From the NCBI RefSeq assembly GCF_001269905.1, contig NZ_LHVK01000003.1:248001-312000 (forward strand): a stretch of DNA of 64,000 nucleotides. Direction: 5' to 3'. Origin of the DNA: Pseudomonas corrugata (GTDB lineage: Bacteria; Pseudomonadota; Gammaproteobacteria; Pseudomonadales; Pseudomonadaceae). Shown piece after piece: positions 18,578 to 27,460 of the stretch. Both the position numbers and the translations under genes were made by a program. Below the pieces are notes generated by a model. That model had not been told where the DNA came from and did not search any database. It saw only the letters and a program-made list of their open reading frames with translations. Each line of letters opens with the position of its first letter. The stretch's first letter is position 1.

Positions 18578-19165
18578 ATGTTCACACGCGTTGCATTCAT
18601 CACCCTCGCCGCCCTGCTGGTCAGCGGCTGTGCCAACAACTCCCCGGTACTGGGCAACAAGAATATTACCTATGGTGACACCAAGGCCGTGGAAACCGTG
18701 ACCAACGAGTTCGGCTCCACCGACCTGCAGATGATTGCCGAGTCCATGACCCGCTCACTGGCCCAGTCCGGTGTCCTGCACGGTCGTCCGGTGGTTCAGG
18801 TCTATGACGTGAAGAACAAGACCAGCGAGTACATCGATACCCGTGAAATCACCACCAGCATCAAGACCCAGCTGATGAAGACCGGCGCGGCGCGCTTTGC
18901 CAGCGACAACAACGCCATGGACAGCCAGGTCGACCAGCTCAAGCTGCAGAACCAGAGCGGACTGTACAAGAAGAGCACCGTGGCCAAGACCGGCAACATG
19001 ATCGCCGCCAAATACCGCCTCGAAGGCTCTATCAGCTCGATCGTCAAGCGCAGCAGCGACTACAAGGACGTCTTCTACAAATTCAGCCTGCAATTGATCG
19101 ACGTCGAAAGCGGTCTGGCCGAGTGGATGGACGAAAAAGAAATCCGCAAGACCACGGAGCGCTAA
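18578..19165 (+). CDS. LpoB-like penicillin-binding protein activator lipoprotein
   Basis: A 195-residue outer-membrane lipoprotein: signal MFTRVAFITLAALLVSGC with lipobox VSGC, then a domain matching LpoB (STDLQMIAESMTRSLAQSG, VYDVKNKTSEYIDTREITTS, AKYRLEGSISSI). LpoB of E. coli reaches through the peptidoglycan to stimulate PBP1b. Here the family assignment is clear, but whether this protein serves PBP1b is uncertain. Four bases upstream of the CsgG-like gene; preceded by an 89 bp gap holding a hairpin. Confidence 0.85.
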   Translation: MFTRVAFITLAALLVSGCANNSPVLGNKNITYGDTKAVETVTNEFGSTDLQMIAESMTRSLAQSGVLHGRPVVQVYDVKNKTSEYIDTREITTSIKTQLMKTGAARFASDNNAMDSQVDQLKLQNQSGLYKKSTVAKTGNMIAAKYRLEGSISSIVKRSSDYKDVFYKFSLQLIDVESGLAEWMDEKEIRKTTER

Positions 19166-19168
19166 GCC

Positions 19169-19912
19169 ATGCGCACATGGATAGGCATCATGGCCCTGGC
19201 CTGCGCGTTCGGCGCGCAGGCGGCCCCGAAAGTCGCCGTTACCGACCTGGCCTACCAGCAACGGGTGGAGGAATACATCCACACCGTTTCGGCCCAGAGC
19301 AACTTCCAGGCGAATACCTACAGTGCCAGCGCGTCGTCGAGCTACGACGAGATGGAAGCCACCAGCAGCTATATCGAGCAAGGCGAACTGCGCAAGTTCA
19401 CCGGTGACATCAAGGGTGAAATCCTGCGCAGCGGCATGTTCCAGCTAGTACAGGGCACGCCTCACACCGAGTCCTCCACCGGCGACGTCTACGATGTAAT
19501 CAAGCGCATCAGAGCCGGACGCTTCAAGGGCGCCGACTACGTGCTATTCGGCACGGTATCGGACATCGATTTCACCCGAGACATCAATGAACTGGCCAAC
19601 ACCGACAGCTACTCGGCGGTGCTAGGACTGACCCTGGTGGCCGACTTCAGCCTGATCAACACCCGGACCTTCGAAATCACCTCGGCGTTCACCGCCATGG
19701 GTGAAGGCCAGGACACCAAATTGCTGAACCACCGGGACGCACGCATCAGCCTCAACCGCCCTCGCGTGGTACGCGACGTGTCCAAGTCCTTGGGCGAGGA
19801 CGTGGCGCGACAACTGAGCGAGCAGCTCGGCGGTCCAAGCCATGAGCCGCCCGGCGAGCCGGTACCACGCAACAACCTGCCACGGGACACCGCACCGGTA
19901 ATCCTGCGCTAA
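19169..19912 (+). CDS. Periplasmic CsgG/LpoB-like protein
   Basis: A 247-residue exported protein with a type I signal (MRTWIGIMALACAFGAQAA, cleavage after AQA) and no proper lipobox. The mature part (PKVAVTDLAYQ, GADYVLFGTVSDIDFTRD, ADFSLINTRTFEI) has the alternating beta/alpha pattern of the CsgG/LpoB/FlgO superfamily, so it is a divergent relative of the gene immediately upstream. The last about 35 residues are Pro-rich and probably disordered. Its stop overlaps by 4 bp the stop of the Tle1-like gene on the other strand. Function not known. Confidence 0.78.
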   Translation: MRTWIGIMALACAFGAQAAPKVAVTDLAYQQRVEEYIHTVSAQSNFQANTYSASASSSYDEMEATSSYIEQGELRKFTGDIKGEILRSGMFQLVQGTPHTESSTGDVYDVIKRIRAGRFKGADYVLFGTVSDIDFTRDINELANTDSYSAVLGLTLVADFSLINTRTFEITSAFTAMGEGQDTKLLNHRDARISLNRPRVVRDVSKSLGEDVARQLSEQLGGPSHEPPGEPVPRNNLPRDTAPVILR

Positions 19913-22434
19913 GCACCGGAGCCCCTGCTCCCCAACCCTGGGACAGAGGCTCCTGCGGCGCCATCAAGCGTCTGCCTGAGCCGTCCCAAGCAGTCGCTCT
20001 CCGGCTTTCTCACAGATTGAATCGCGTCCAGCAACGGTTGCCACCTGTGACTATCCGCCGTCTGTTCATTCAGCGGTGTTGGGGACGGCAAGGCTTGGGC
20101 CAGCTTCAGGACATTTCCGACTTGCCGCGTGTAAGCACGAACCTCATCGAGCCCCTCGTCTAATGGCAGTGCGATACCGGTGGCGCTATCAAAGGCCTCG
20201 ATCGTCGGAACGATGCCAAGCTTGCCACGGAGCACCGGGATGCCGAGCCCCGGCATCAACAGGCCCACCAACAGGCGTGGATCTCGACGGCTGACACTCA
20301 GGCCAACACTGGCGAGCACCACGGCCACGCCGATGACCTGCCCGGCCGTCGCCAACAGCGACAAGCGCTTATTGGACTCCTCATCGAAAAAAATCGCTCG
20401 ATATCGGAAGTAGTCACTGAATACTTCCCGCTCGTTCAGCGCCGCGTTCATGAACCAGGCGCGAGAATCGTGGACATGTTCATCGAACAACCGCACCAGA
20501 TCCCAGGCTTCATCATCGCGAGGCGCCAGGTCCTCACCGAACCAGCGCACCACTTCCCGATTGCCGGCCCGGCGCAGGTCACGGTATTCCTCCGCTTCAT
20601 CCTGCTCGTTGAGCAGGTAGACCAGGCCGCCAACCGACGCATTGATGAGGCGACCTTGACTCAGGCCGGGGTCGAGGGGACTCAGGTTCCACTCAGGAAT
20701 GTAGTCGCGGCGAAAATCCAGCATGGCGCCGTGCAACTGACGTTGATCCAGGCTCGGCTCAAACGTTTTTGCTGTATTGAGAGCAATCTCACCCACACCG
20801 GTCCGTTGTTCATAAGTGCGCTTCAGGGCCGAATGTCTTTCATGATCAGCGGAAGCGGCGGGAGGCTCCTTGCCGGCACGCAGGGCGGTATTTTTCTCCT
20901 GTTGTCGCCGGTGCAGCGTGGAGAAGGCCGAACGTTCCTCGTCGCTCATGTCCTTGCCCTGCACGTGGGCCCAGGCCGAGGTGGTGCGAAAGAGAAAATT
21001 GGCGTAGCGGTTGATGCGCCAACCGGTAATCAGCCCGGCTTCTCGGGCCATAACCTCTTCGAGGGGCCCATTGTCCTGGGCATCGAGCCAGATATTGAAG
21101 CGACGGATCAGCGTTGGGGAGACATCGAAAGCGTCGTAGGTCCCGCCATCCATGACCAACCACGGCCAGCGCTCTTTCTGCTCATCGCTGAGGGCACTGG
21201 CAGGTGCCTGCAAGGGAGCGCCGACCTGATAGGCCTCATGAAACATGTGCTGCAAGGGCAATTGGGACAGCAGCTCATGACTGCCTCCCAACGCCTTGCC
21301 CTGCTCTCCCGGCGGATAACCTCCGCCAACATCCGAATGCACCCCCGGATAGAGGTATTCAAATGTGCCCGTGCGATAAGTGGATGGACAATCGGGGTCG
21401 TCGGGATCGGCTTTTCGACGAATCGAATCCAGGGGGAAACTGCCCCGCTGCTCATGGGCTGCCACCAGGTGTACACAACGCTCCAGGAATATCTGCGAAT
21501 CGGGCAGCCGCAACGCTCCCTCCGCCCAGCCCATGTGTCCGCTGACAAAGGGCGCCAGATCCGCCATGCCCACCGACGCCACCGTGTCGAACAGACCGAG
21601 GAAACCGATGCTGATGGGCACACCGGCGAACAGGTGGCAGGTTTCGCCGTTCGCCCCGACTTCGGTCAGTTGACGTAACCACTGTGTAAACGTCCGGGCC
21701 TGGGCGGCGCCACGGGAGAAGCCATAGACATACAGGCGCAGGAACTTGATCCGTGGGATCGAGTGACTGGCGTGCAGACGCTCAACCGTCTCACGCAAGC
21801 CTATCAATGGCTCTTCCAGCACAGCACGCCTGCGCGCTTGTGCGGTATTGAGTGCATCCCCCACGCAACTGCTCATCCGCCGGACCCAGGCAAGGGCTTG
21901 CGCCGATTCCAGGTGCGACTCCCCACAGTGTCGACGCAAAGCATCGATCAGCCGCGTCAGGCCCCAGTTGATGCGATTTTCGCCACCACGAGCCGCCACC
22001 AGCCCCATGGCGTCAGGTTCAAACTCACCGACTTCCGGAAACTCGGTGCCGACACCCTGCATGTAATAGGCATAGAAACCTGCCTCATTGGCCCGGCTTT
22101 GCCCCGGACCGGTGCCGCCACCCAGGCTGGCGTGATACAGGCGCGCGACGTTGCTGGTGGTCGGCGGGTGGTTCCGCTTGTCTGTGGGTTCGTGGTTATT
22201 GGTGCCGTCAAAACACAACGTGACATGCAACACGTCCATGCAGGGTGGGCCGGAATAGGGAATGTCTGCCGCCCTGCAAGCCGCTCTGTAAATGTTCGCA
22301 GCCTCGGTCAAGGTTTTCTGCTGTTCGACATGGTTGTGCGCGACGTCTTTAGGCGTTCGCGGCAACATTCCCTCTTTGGCAAAAAACGGCGTCACGGCCA
22401 GGGGCTGCGGCCTGCTTCTCAATGTACCGGGCAT
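19909..22434 (-). CDS. Tle1-like type VI secretion phospholipase effector (DUF2235)
   Basis: An 841-residue protein with a DUF2235 alpha/beta-hydrolase domain. CFDGTNNHEP (about 74) is the family N-terminal block, GFSRG at 238–242 is the GxSxG nucleophile elbow (Ser240), LFDTVAS (about 281) supplies the Asp, and GVHSDVGGGYPP (His366) the His. Tle1 enzymes are phospholipases injected by the T6SS into neighbouring cells. The C-terminal part has hydrophobic segments (about 660–705), suggesting membrane contact. No signal peptide, as expected for VgrG-loaded cargo. Last gene of the vgrG–DUF4123–DUF3304–effector unit; its start overlaps the DUF3304 end by 16 bases. Confidence 0.87.
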   Translation of the reverse strand: MPGTLRSRPQPLAVTPFFAKEGMLPRTPKDVAHNHVEQQKTLTEAANIYRAACRAADIPYSGPPCMDVLHVTLCFDGTNNHEPTDKRNHPPTTSNVARLYHASLGGGTGPGQSRANEAGFYAYYMQGVGTEFPEVGEFEPDAMGLVAARGGENRINWGLTRLIDALRRHCGESHLESAQALAWVRRMSSCVGDALNTAQARRRAVLEEPLIGLRETVERLHASHSIPRIKFLRLYVYGFSRGAAQARTFTQWLRQLTEVGANGETCHLFAGVPISIGFLGLFDTVASVGMADLAPFVSGHMGWAEGALRLPDSQIFLERCVHLVAAHEQRGSFPLDSIRRKADPDDPDCPSTYRTGTFEYLYPGVHSDVGGGYPPGEQGKALGGSHELLSQLPLQHMFHEAYQVGAPLQAPASALSDEQKERWPWLVMDGGTYDAFDVSPTLIRRFNIWLDAQDNGPLEEVMAREAGLITGWRINRYANFLFRTTSAWAHVQGKDMSDEERSAFSTLHRRQQEKNTALRAGKEPPAASADHERHSALKRTYEQRTGVGEIALNTAKTFEPSLDQRQLHGAMLDFRRDYIPEWNLSPLDPGLSQGRLINASVGGLVYLLNEQDEAEEYRDLRRAGNREVVRWFGEDLAPRDDEAWDLVRLFDEHVHDSRAWFMNAALNEREVFSDYFRYRAIFFDEESNKRLSLLATAGQVIGVAVVLASVGLSVSRRDPRLLVGLLMPGLGIPVLRGKLGIVPTIEAFDSATGIALPLDEGLDEVRAYTRQVGNVLKLAQALPSPTPLNEQTADSHRWQPLLDAIQSVRKPESDCLGRLRQTLDGAAGASVPGLGSRGSGA

Positions 22435-22940
22435 GGCGACAGCGCCTCCATCCTGCGGGGGAAACCAAAGGGATAACCGGGCATGCCCGGCAACGTCACC
22501 ACCGCGGACACGGCGACTTGATCACAAGGCAGGAAATGCACGTCAACCACACCGAGCCGCTCGTAGGGCGCCACCTCAACCCAGACGCTGTGCCGGCTGT
22601 AGCCGGCCCGATGGGCTTTCATCCGCGTCCGCCATTCATCCGTGTGCCGTCGCTCCGGCCAACTGCCATAAGCGTGGGGCGCCGGATCCTTTTCCCACTC
22701 CACCAACACCTTCAGTCCCGGACTCCATTGGGCAGGCATCCCGACACAACAGTTCTGCTTGCCGCCACCGCCATAAGGACCGATGCCCGGCCCACCGTTG
22801 CGGTTGACGCTGAAGTGATGGATGGCCGCCGACGTATGGTTATAGCCTTCGATGGGCGTGCCGATCAGGCTGGTCTGCGCAGGCATGCAACCGCAAAGAG
22901 CACTGAAGACCGACAACCCCCATGTCCCTGGACGCGTCAT
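22419..22940 (-). CDS. DUF3304 lipoprotein, probable Tle1 immunity protein
   Basis: A 173-residue protein starting at the ATG at 22940 that overlaps the adaptor stop (ATGA). The N-terminus MTRPGTWGLSVFSALCGC looks like a lipoprotein signal with a slightly irregular lipobox (LCGC). The body (GYNHTSAAIHHFSVNRNGGP, GGGGKQNCCVG, VDVHFLPCDQVAV) matches DUF3304. Periplasmic lipoproteins next to Tle1-type lipases usually act as immunity proteins by binding the toxin; that role is inferred here from position. The order immunity-then-effector ensures protection is made first. Confidence 0.78.
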   Translation of the reverse strand: MTRPGTWGLSVFSALCGCMPAQTSLIGTPIEGYNHTSAAIHHFSVNRNGGPGIGPYGGGGKQNCCVGMPAQWSPGLKVLVEWEKDPAPHAYGSWPERRHTDEWRTRMKAHRAGYSRHSVWVEVAPYERLGVVDVHFLPCDQVAVSAVVTLPGMPGYPFGFPRRMEALSPCPVH

Positions 22941-23749
22941 TGGCCGATACCTCGTTTGCCCTTCGCTTGGGCGGCACACTCCACGAGCCATTCCTCGAGG
23001 AACTGCTCCCGCGCCGCTCCCATCAGCCGCTGACGGTCCGCATCGACATGAACGCGAAAAGCCTGGTGGATGAAGGTCTCGAACGAATCGAAACCGTAAG
23101 GGCCCGGTAGGATTTCCTGCCGGGCACACCACTGTTGCGCATCGCTGAGGACGCCCACTTCGGCGATTTGCTCATCGCTCAACCGCAACACCGGTGCGCC
23201 CTGCCCCACATCCCTCTGCCGGACATCGAATCCCGCCATCTGGCAGGCCTTGCCATCGCGGTCGATCCACTGCCAATTGATGACGCCCTCATGGAGCATC
23301 CTGAGCTGGTCGGGATCGAGCAGTTCGCACAAGAGTCTGAACAAGCGGGTGTCGTAGTAGCGCAGCACACCGCTTTTGTGGCCCTGATCCCATTCAGCCT
23401 GGGTGCACCGTCCCAGGCGTTCGCCAAGGGCATCGAACGACCAGCGGCTGAACAGCGCCAGCACTCGCGAATGGCGGTAGCACATCTGGATGAAGTCCTT
23501 CAGCCAGAGCTGCTGCACGGCATCGAAGAGCAGAACCCGCACCAGCACCGGTCCCTGGTCAGCGAAAGCCCGTTCGGGAGAATCCCGGAGCAGAAGCCGA
23601 TAGCGCGGCGACGGCGCGAGCTCGTCCAAGCGTTGCAGCAGCGGATAGTCAAACAGCGCGCAGTTGATCAGCAGGTCCACATGAGTGAGGCCGCAGGCCT
23701 TGGCCTGAGCGTATAGATGTTGCAGCCATTGCAGGGCAGTTGGAGACAT
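22937..23749 (-). CDS. DUF4123 T6SS effector adaptor (Tap/TEC-like)
   Basis: A 270-residue protein with the DUF4123 domain in its first half (LLINCALFDYPLLQRLDELA, then FDAVQQLWLKDFIQMCYRHSRVLALF). These chaperones load effectors onto a cognate VgrG tip and are not part of the secreted machine. The ATG at 23749 is preferred because AAGGATG gives it proper spacing; an ATG at 23755 lies too close to that site. It follows vgrG by 24 bp and overlaps the DUF3304 gene by 4 bases. Confidence 0.86.
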   Translation of the reverse strand: MSPTALQWLQHLYAQAKACGLTHVDLLINCALFDYPLLQRLDELAPSPRYRLLLRDSPERAFADQGPVLVRVLLFDAVQQLWLKDFIQMCYRHSRVLALFSRWSFDALGERLGRCTQAEWDQGHKSGVLRYYDTRLFRLLCELLDPDQLRMLHEGVINWQWIDRDGKACQMAGFDVRQRDVGQGAPVLRLSDEQIAEVGVLSDAQQWCARQEILPGPYGFDSFETFIHQAFRVHVDADRQRLMGAAREQFLEEWLVECAAQAKGKRGIGQ

Positions 23750-23773
23750 GATCATCCTTGAAAGTTGACCCGC

Positions 23774-25870
23774 TCAGAGACGGGCGGCCAAGCCTCTGAC
23801 CTGGGCTTGGGCCTGTTGAAAGCAACGTTTGCACAGCACGCCGATCGACAGGGGCGCTCTACCCGCCGGCGGCCCGGTCGCGCCTTCACTTATCGCAACG
23901 ACGCCGGTCGAAGTGGCTGCGCGTCCGGCCACTGGGTCATCGGTTTCCCCCGGCCGGCGGGCAGACTTGTTCTGCAAAGTCGCTCCAGGACCCGGACCGC
24001 CTCCCGGTTCGATGGGAGTGCTGCTGAAAATGCCGTCGGCACCAATACGCAGAAAATGGCCACCGCCTTCCAGGGTCAGCTGCGATCCGGACTTGACTGT
24101 CAGCGCACCCGCGCATTCGATCTGCAGGACCTGCCCGGCGCGAATCACCAGGGTCTCACCGGCCTGTGCATGGAGGCTGCCGTTGATGTTGAGAAAATCG
24201 TCGGCATTCAGTTGCGTTACGCGATGCCCTCCAACGGTGTGGTGCTCCTCGCCCCGTATTTCGCTGTAGTGCTGACCGGCCAGGGTAATGCGCTGGTCGC
24301 GGCCGATCTCCAGCGTGTGGTCATTGCGCACGTTGGCGAACAGGTCGCGTTCGGCCCGCAGATAGATCCGTTCGGCCCCCTTTCTGTCTTCGATGTGCAA
24401 CTCGTTGCTGCCATCCCCTCCCGGCGAGCTTCGACTCTTGAAGACACTGCGGGTGTCGTTGAGGGGTAAGCCATGGGGAACCGGATTGGCCTTGTTTGGC
24501 ACGCAACCGGTGATCAGCGGTTGATCGGGATCGCCCGCAAGAAAAGTGATCACGACTTCCATGCCGACCCGGGGGATCAACTGGGTACCAAACCCATCCC
24601 CCGCCCATCCGGTGGCGACTCGCACCCAGCAACTGCTCCGCTCCGGGTTGCCTTCGGCACGGTCCCAATGGAAACGGACCTTGACCCGGCCATACTCGTC
24701 GCAATGAATCTCGCTGCCTTGCGGTCCGCTGACCGTGGCCGTTTCACTGACCAGCACCGGTCGACGATGCCTCACGGACGGGCGATAGAACACGTCCCAC
24801 GGAACCGCCTTGAACCGGTTGCCATAGCCCTGCTCCGGTATCCCCTCCTCCACATTGCCAATGGCCTCTTCAAGGACCTGGGGCTGCGAGCCTTCATGCC
24901 TGAGCCAGGTGAGCAACCAGCGCTGGTTCCAGCAAGCCCGGCCATGGTTCTTCAGGCTCATGAAATGCCCGCTAAGCAGGGCCGGTTGATTGCTGCCGCC
25001 TTCGGCAACGCAGGTATCTCTTTGTCGACGTTGCAGGGCTCGCAGGGCCGTCTGTCGGCCCTGAGCCAGCGTCAGGAAACGCCCTGGCGCGTAGGCATAA
25101 TCCTCTCGATCCGGCTGCGCCCCCTGTGCACCATGCGGGTGATGTCCAGAGGCACCTTCCAGGGTCAGGCGAGGCTTTTCGAAATCATGGTCACGTCGGG
25201 TTACCCGACTGGTGGCACCTCGTACCCGAACGGAGAAGGTCCTGATGGTGGGTTCGTCGGCGACCATCGCACCGTCAGGGACGAACGGTGTAGGTGGCAG
25301 ACTCCTGAACCGGGACTGGTCATCACCAAATACCAGGACATGCTGCTGCGGCCCATGTTCGAAGTGGTAATGCCAACCCTCCTCTTCGCACAGGCGCTGG
25401 ATAAAGGCCAGATCGCTTTCTTCGCACTGGGTGCAATAGTCCCGGGGTGGATATTCCGTGGGGCCCAGTTGAAAGCGGAAGGCATCCCCCAGCAGACCAT
25501 GCAGTTTGAGCACCTCTGTGATGATCTGGCGAACAGTCTGTCGCTGAAAGATTCGCCGATTGAAGGCCAGCTCGAGACTGCTCAGGCGCGGCACCAGCGT
25601 CGCGTGATAATGGGTCAGCCGCTGCCCGGACTCGCCCACGGCGAAATCCGCAATTTGCCCGTGGATGCCATTGCCCAGCGTATTGAAAGCCAGAAAGGCG
25701 GGACGATGCAGAAACCGTTCAAGCGCCAGGCCGGCATGCTCACTGACAAGCCTGATTCTGAATTCAAAAGGCCGGCTGATTGCCTCCGTGCCCTCGAAGG
25801 CGAGAACACCGAGTTCATCGGGCAGGCTGTCGATCGTCAACCTGAACTGGGCTGTGGAGAGCGCGGGCAT
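23774..25870 (-). CDS. vgrG: Type VI secretion tip protein VgrG
   Basis: A 698-residue VgrG spike protein. Residues about 1–370 form the gp27-like base (RPFEFRIRLVSEHAGLALER; CTQCEESDLAFIQRLCEEEGWHYHFEHG), 380–460 the gp5 OB-fold (DEYGRVKVRFHWDR, GDPDQPLITGCVPN), and about 465–640 the repetitive beta-helix needle. The last about 60 residues are Gly/Pro/Ala-rich and end in a short helix with CKRC, a probable docking tail for the adaptor/effector. No enzymatic C-terminal domain. It is an orphan vgrG: no T6SS core genes (tss) are in the window, so it must rely on machinery elsewhere. A DNA stretch of about 165 bp upstream shows nothing notable. Confidence 0.93.
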   Translation of the reverse strand: MPALSTAQFRLTIDSLPDELGVLAFEGTEAISRPFEFRIRLVSEHAGLALERFLHRPAFLAFNTLGNGIHGQIADFAVGESGQRLTHYHATLVPRLSSLELAFNRRIFQRQTVRQIITEVLKLHGLLGDAFRFQLGPTEYPPRDYCTQCEESDLAFIQRLCEEEGWHYHFEHGPQQHVLVFGDDQSRFRSLPPTPFVPDGAMVADEPTIRTFSVRVRGATSRVTRRDHDFEKPRLTLEGASGHHPHGAQGAQPDREDYAYAPGRFLTLAQGRQTALRALQRRQRDTCVAEGGSNQPALLSGHFMSLKNHGRACWNQRWLLTWLRHEGSQPQVLEEAIGNVEEGIPEQGYGNRFKAVPWDVFYRPSVRHRRPVLVSETATVSGPQGSEIHCDEYGRVKVRFHWDRAEGNPERSSCWVRVATGWAGDGFGTQLIPRVGMEVVITFLAGDPDQPLITGCVPNKANPVPHGLPLNDTRSVFKSRSSPGGDGSNELHIEDRKGAERIYLRAERDLFANVRNDHTLEIGRDQRITLAGQHYSEIRGEEHHTVGGHRVTQLNADDFLNINGSLHAQAGETLVIRAGQVLQIECAGALTVKSGSQLTLEGGGHFLRIGADGIFSSTPIEPGGGPGPGATLQNKSARRPGETDDPVAGRAATSTGVVAISEGATGPPAGRAPLSIGVLCKRCFQQAQAQVRGLAARL

Positions 25871-26036
25871 TTACGGTCACCGGATGAACGAGAGAGCTCC
25901 ATGATCGAAAAATCGACGCAGGTCGTATGCAGCCCCAATCCGAACACCGCATAGGCAAATTCCCCGCTTACCCCCAGTTAGGTCTGTCAGAAAAGGCGGA
26001 TTTGTAGGCTGATACCTACCCGCAAGACACAAAAAA

Positions 26037-26123
26037 GTGGGAGCGGGCTTGCTCGCGAATGCGGTTCGTCAGTCAAAAACACGCCAACTGATCAACCGCA
26101 TTCGCGGGCAAGCCCGCTCCCAC
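26037..26123. repeat. REPIN, GGGCTTGCTCGC subtype
   Basis: GTGGGAGCGGGCTTGCTCGC opens the element and its near-complement (with one GGGC variation) closes it after about 40 bases. Lies between the vgrG start side and the end of the LysE-family gene. The same subtype occurs at 40153–40245. Confidence 0.88.
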
Positions 26124-26146
26124 ACTGATTTCCTTATGCAGTACCT

Positions 26147-26779
26147 TTACATAGCGGCTTTGCGAATCGTCGCCAGTAGACCCGCTGCGCCAATGAACAA
26201 TCCGGCGAAGGTCCGATTCATCCGCCGTTGCTGCTTCGGAGTACGCAACAGGCGCAGGACTTTGGCAGCCAGCCCGGTGTAGCCAGCCATGACGATGAGG
26301 TCGACGCAAATCATGGTCACGCCCAGGATCAGGTACTGTTTGAGCAGAGGGGCATGGGGATCGATGAACTGCGGCAGTACCGCCAGCATGAACACCAATG
26401 CCTTGGGGTTGCTGATGTTCACCAGAAAGCCACGGAACATCAGCGCCAAGGGCTTGCCGATGGGCCGTGGAGTGGCTTCATCGCTGATCTCGCCGGGGAT
26501 GGCTCGCCACTGCTTGATGCCCAGGAACACCAGGTAGGCAACCCCGAACCATTTGATTGCATAGAACGCCGTGGCTGAGGTGGAGAGGATCGCGCCGACG
26601 CCCGCAGCGACAATCACGATCTGCAACGCCAGGCCCAATTGCAGGCCCAGGGCATTCCAGTAGCCACGCCAGAAACCGTACTGCAGACCGCTGGACATCG
26701 ATGCGATGGCACCCGCGCCCGGCGAAAGACTGATCACCCAACAAGCGGCGAAAAACGCCAGCCATGTTTCCAGCACCAT
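26147..26779 (-). CDS. LysE/RhtB family amino acid exporter
   Basis: A 210-residue inner-membrane protein with about six hydrophobic helices. The N-terminus WLAFFAACWVISLSPGAGAI carries the LSPGP-like signature (here LSPGAG) of RhtB/LysE exporters, and GFLVNISNPKALVFMLAVLP (about 110–130) is the second conserved block. Likely exports a neutral amino acid or homoserine lactone; substrate unknown. Monocistronic, flanked by a REPIN downstream. Confidence 0.9.
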   Translation of the reverse strand: MVLETWLAFFAACWVISLSPGAGAIASMSSGLQYGFWRGYWNALGLQLGLALQIVIVAAGVGAILSTSATAFYAIKWFGVAYLVFLGIKQWRAIPGEISDEATPRPIGKPLALMFRGFLVNISNPKALVFMLAVLPQFIDPHAPLLKQYLILGVTMICVDLIVMAGYTGLAAKVLRLLRTPKQQRRMNRTFAGLFIGAAGLLATIRKAAM

Positions 26780-26878
26780 TGCACACCTCGGCCAAGATTT
26801 CGTCTAGACGACTAAGCTAATGCGCCGCCGCGCGGCTGACCATCGTTATTTCAGAAACCTTGGAGCAGCAGGGACTGG

Positions 26879-27460
26879 CTACTCGACCAACCCACCCACC
26901 GGAAAAGCCTCGCTACCGCGCCAACGCCGGACCGAACGCTGGAAGAACAGGCTGTTGGGCACTTGCACCATGGAACTGCCAGTGCCGAGTTCCTCGGGCT
27001 CGATCAAAGTGGTGTAAAGCAGGTTGATCGCTACCACCCGCCCTTTGATGCCAGGCTTGTCGGTCGCTTCCACCAGCTCGACCACATCGCCCAGGCGAAA
27101 TGGCCCGACGGTGTAGATCAGGACCGCGCACAGCAGATTCGACAACACGCTCCAGATGGCGAAAAACGCCACGGCCGCCACCGCGACGAAGCCGGAAATC
27201 GCGGTCCACAATACCGTGGCCGACACCCCCAGGCGCTCAAGCACCACCAGCACCGCGCTGCCCATGATCAGCCAGCGCAGCACGCCCCGCAGAACGATCA
27301 ATAGGTGAGGTGGAAACGGGTAGCGCTCGCCGAGTCCCGTAAGCGCACGCGCCACGACACGCTGCATCACGTAACCGACCAGCAGGATCAGCAGGACTTG
27401 CACGCCGAGCCAGAGCGGCTCGATCCACATGACCGGGATGGGCAAGGTCAACGCTTCCAT
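26879..27460 (-). CDS. Small MscS family mechanosensitive channel
   Basis: A 193-residue protein with three hydrophobic segments and the MscS pore/beta domain: ISGFVAVAAVAFFAIWSVLSN resembles the pore helix (TM3) and VGPFRLGDVVELVEATDKPG is the following beta domain. It lacks the large C-terminal cage of classical MscS, so it is a short variant. The ATG at 27460 overlaps the stop of the YheS-type ABC-F gene as TGATG, indicating translational coupling; the longer frame to 27520 lies within that gene. Confidence 0.82.
   Translation of the reverse strand: MEALTLPIPVMWIEPLWLGVQVLLILLVGYVMQRVVARALTGLGERYPFPPHLLIVLRGVLRWLIMGSAVLVVLERLGVSATVLWTAISGFVAVAAVAFFAIWSVLSNLLCAVLIYTVGPFRLGDVVELVEATDKPGIKGRVVAINLLYTTLIEPEELGTGSSMVQVPNSLFFQRSVRRWRGSEAFPVGGLVE

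Noticed and set aside
24473..25954. 493-residue open frame opposite vgrG
   Set aside because: Shadow frame; VgrG motifs on the minus strand are intact throughout.
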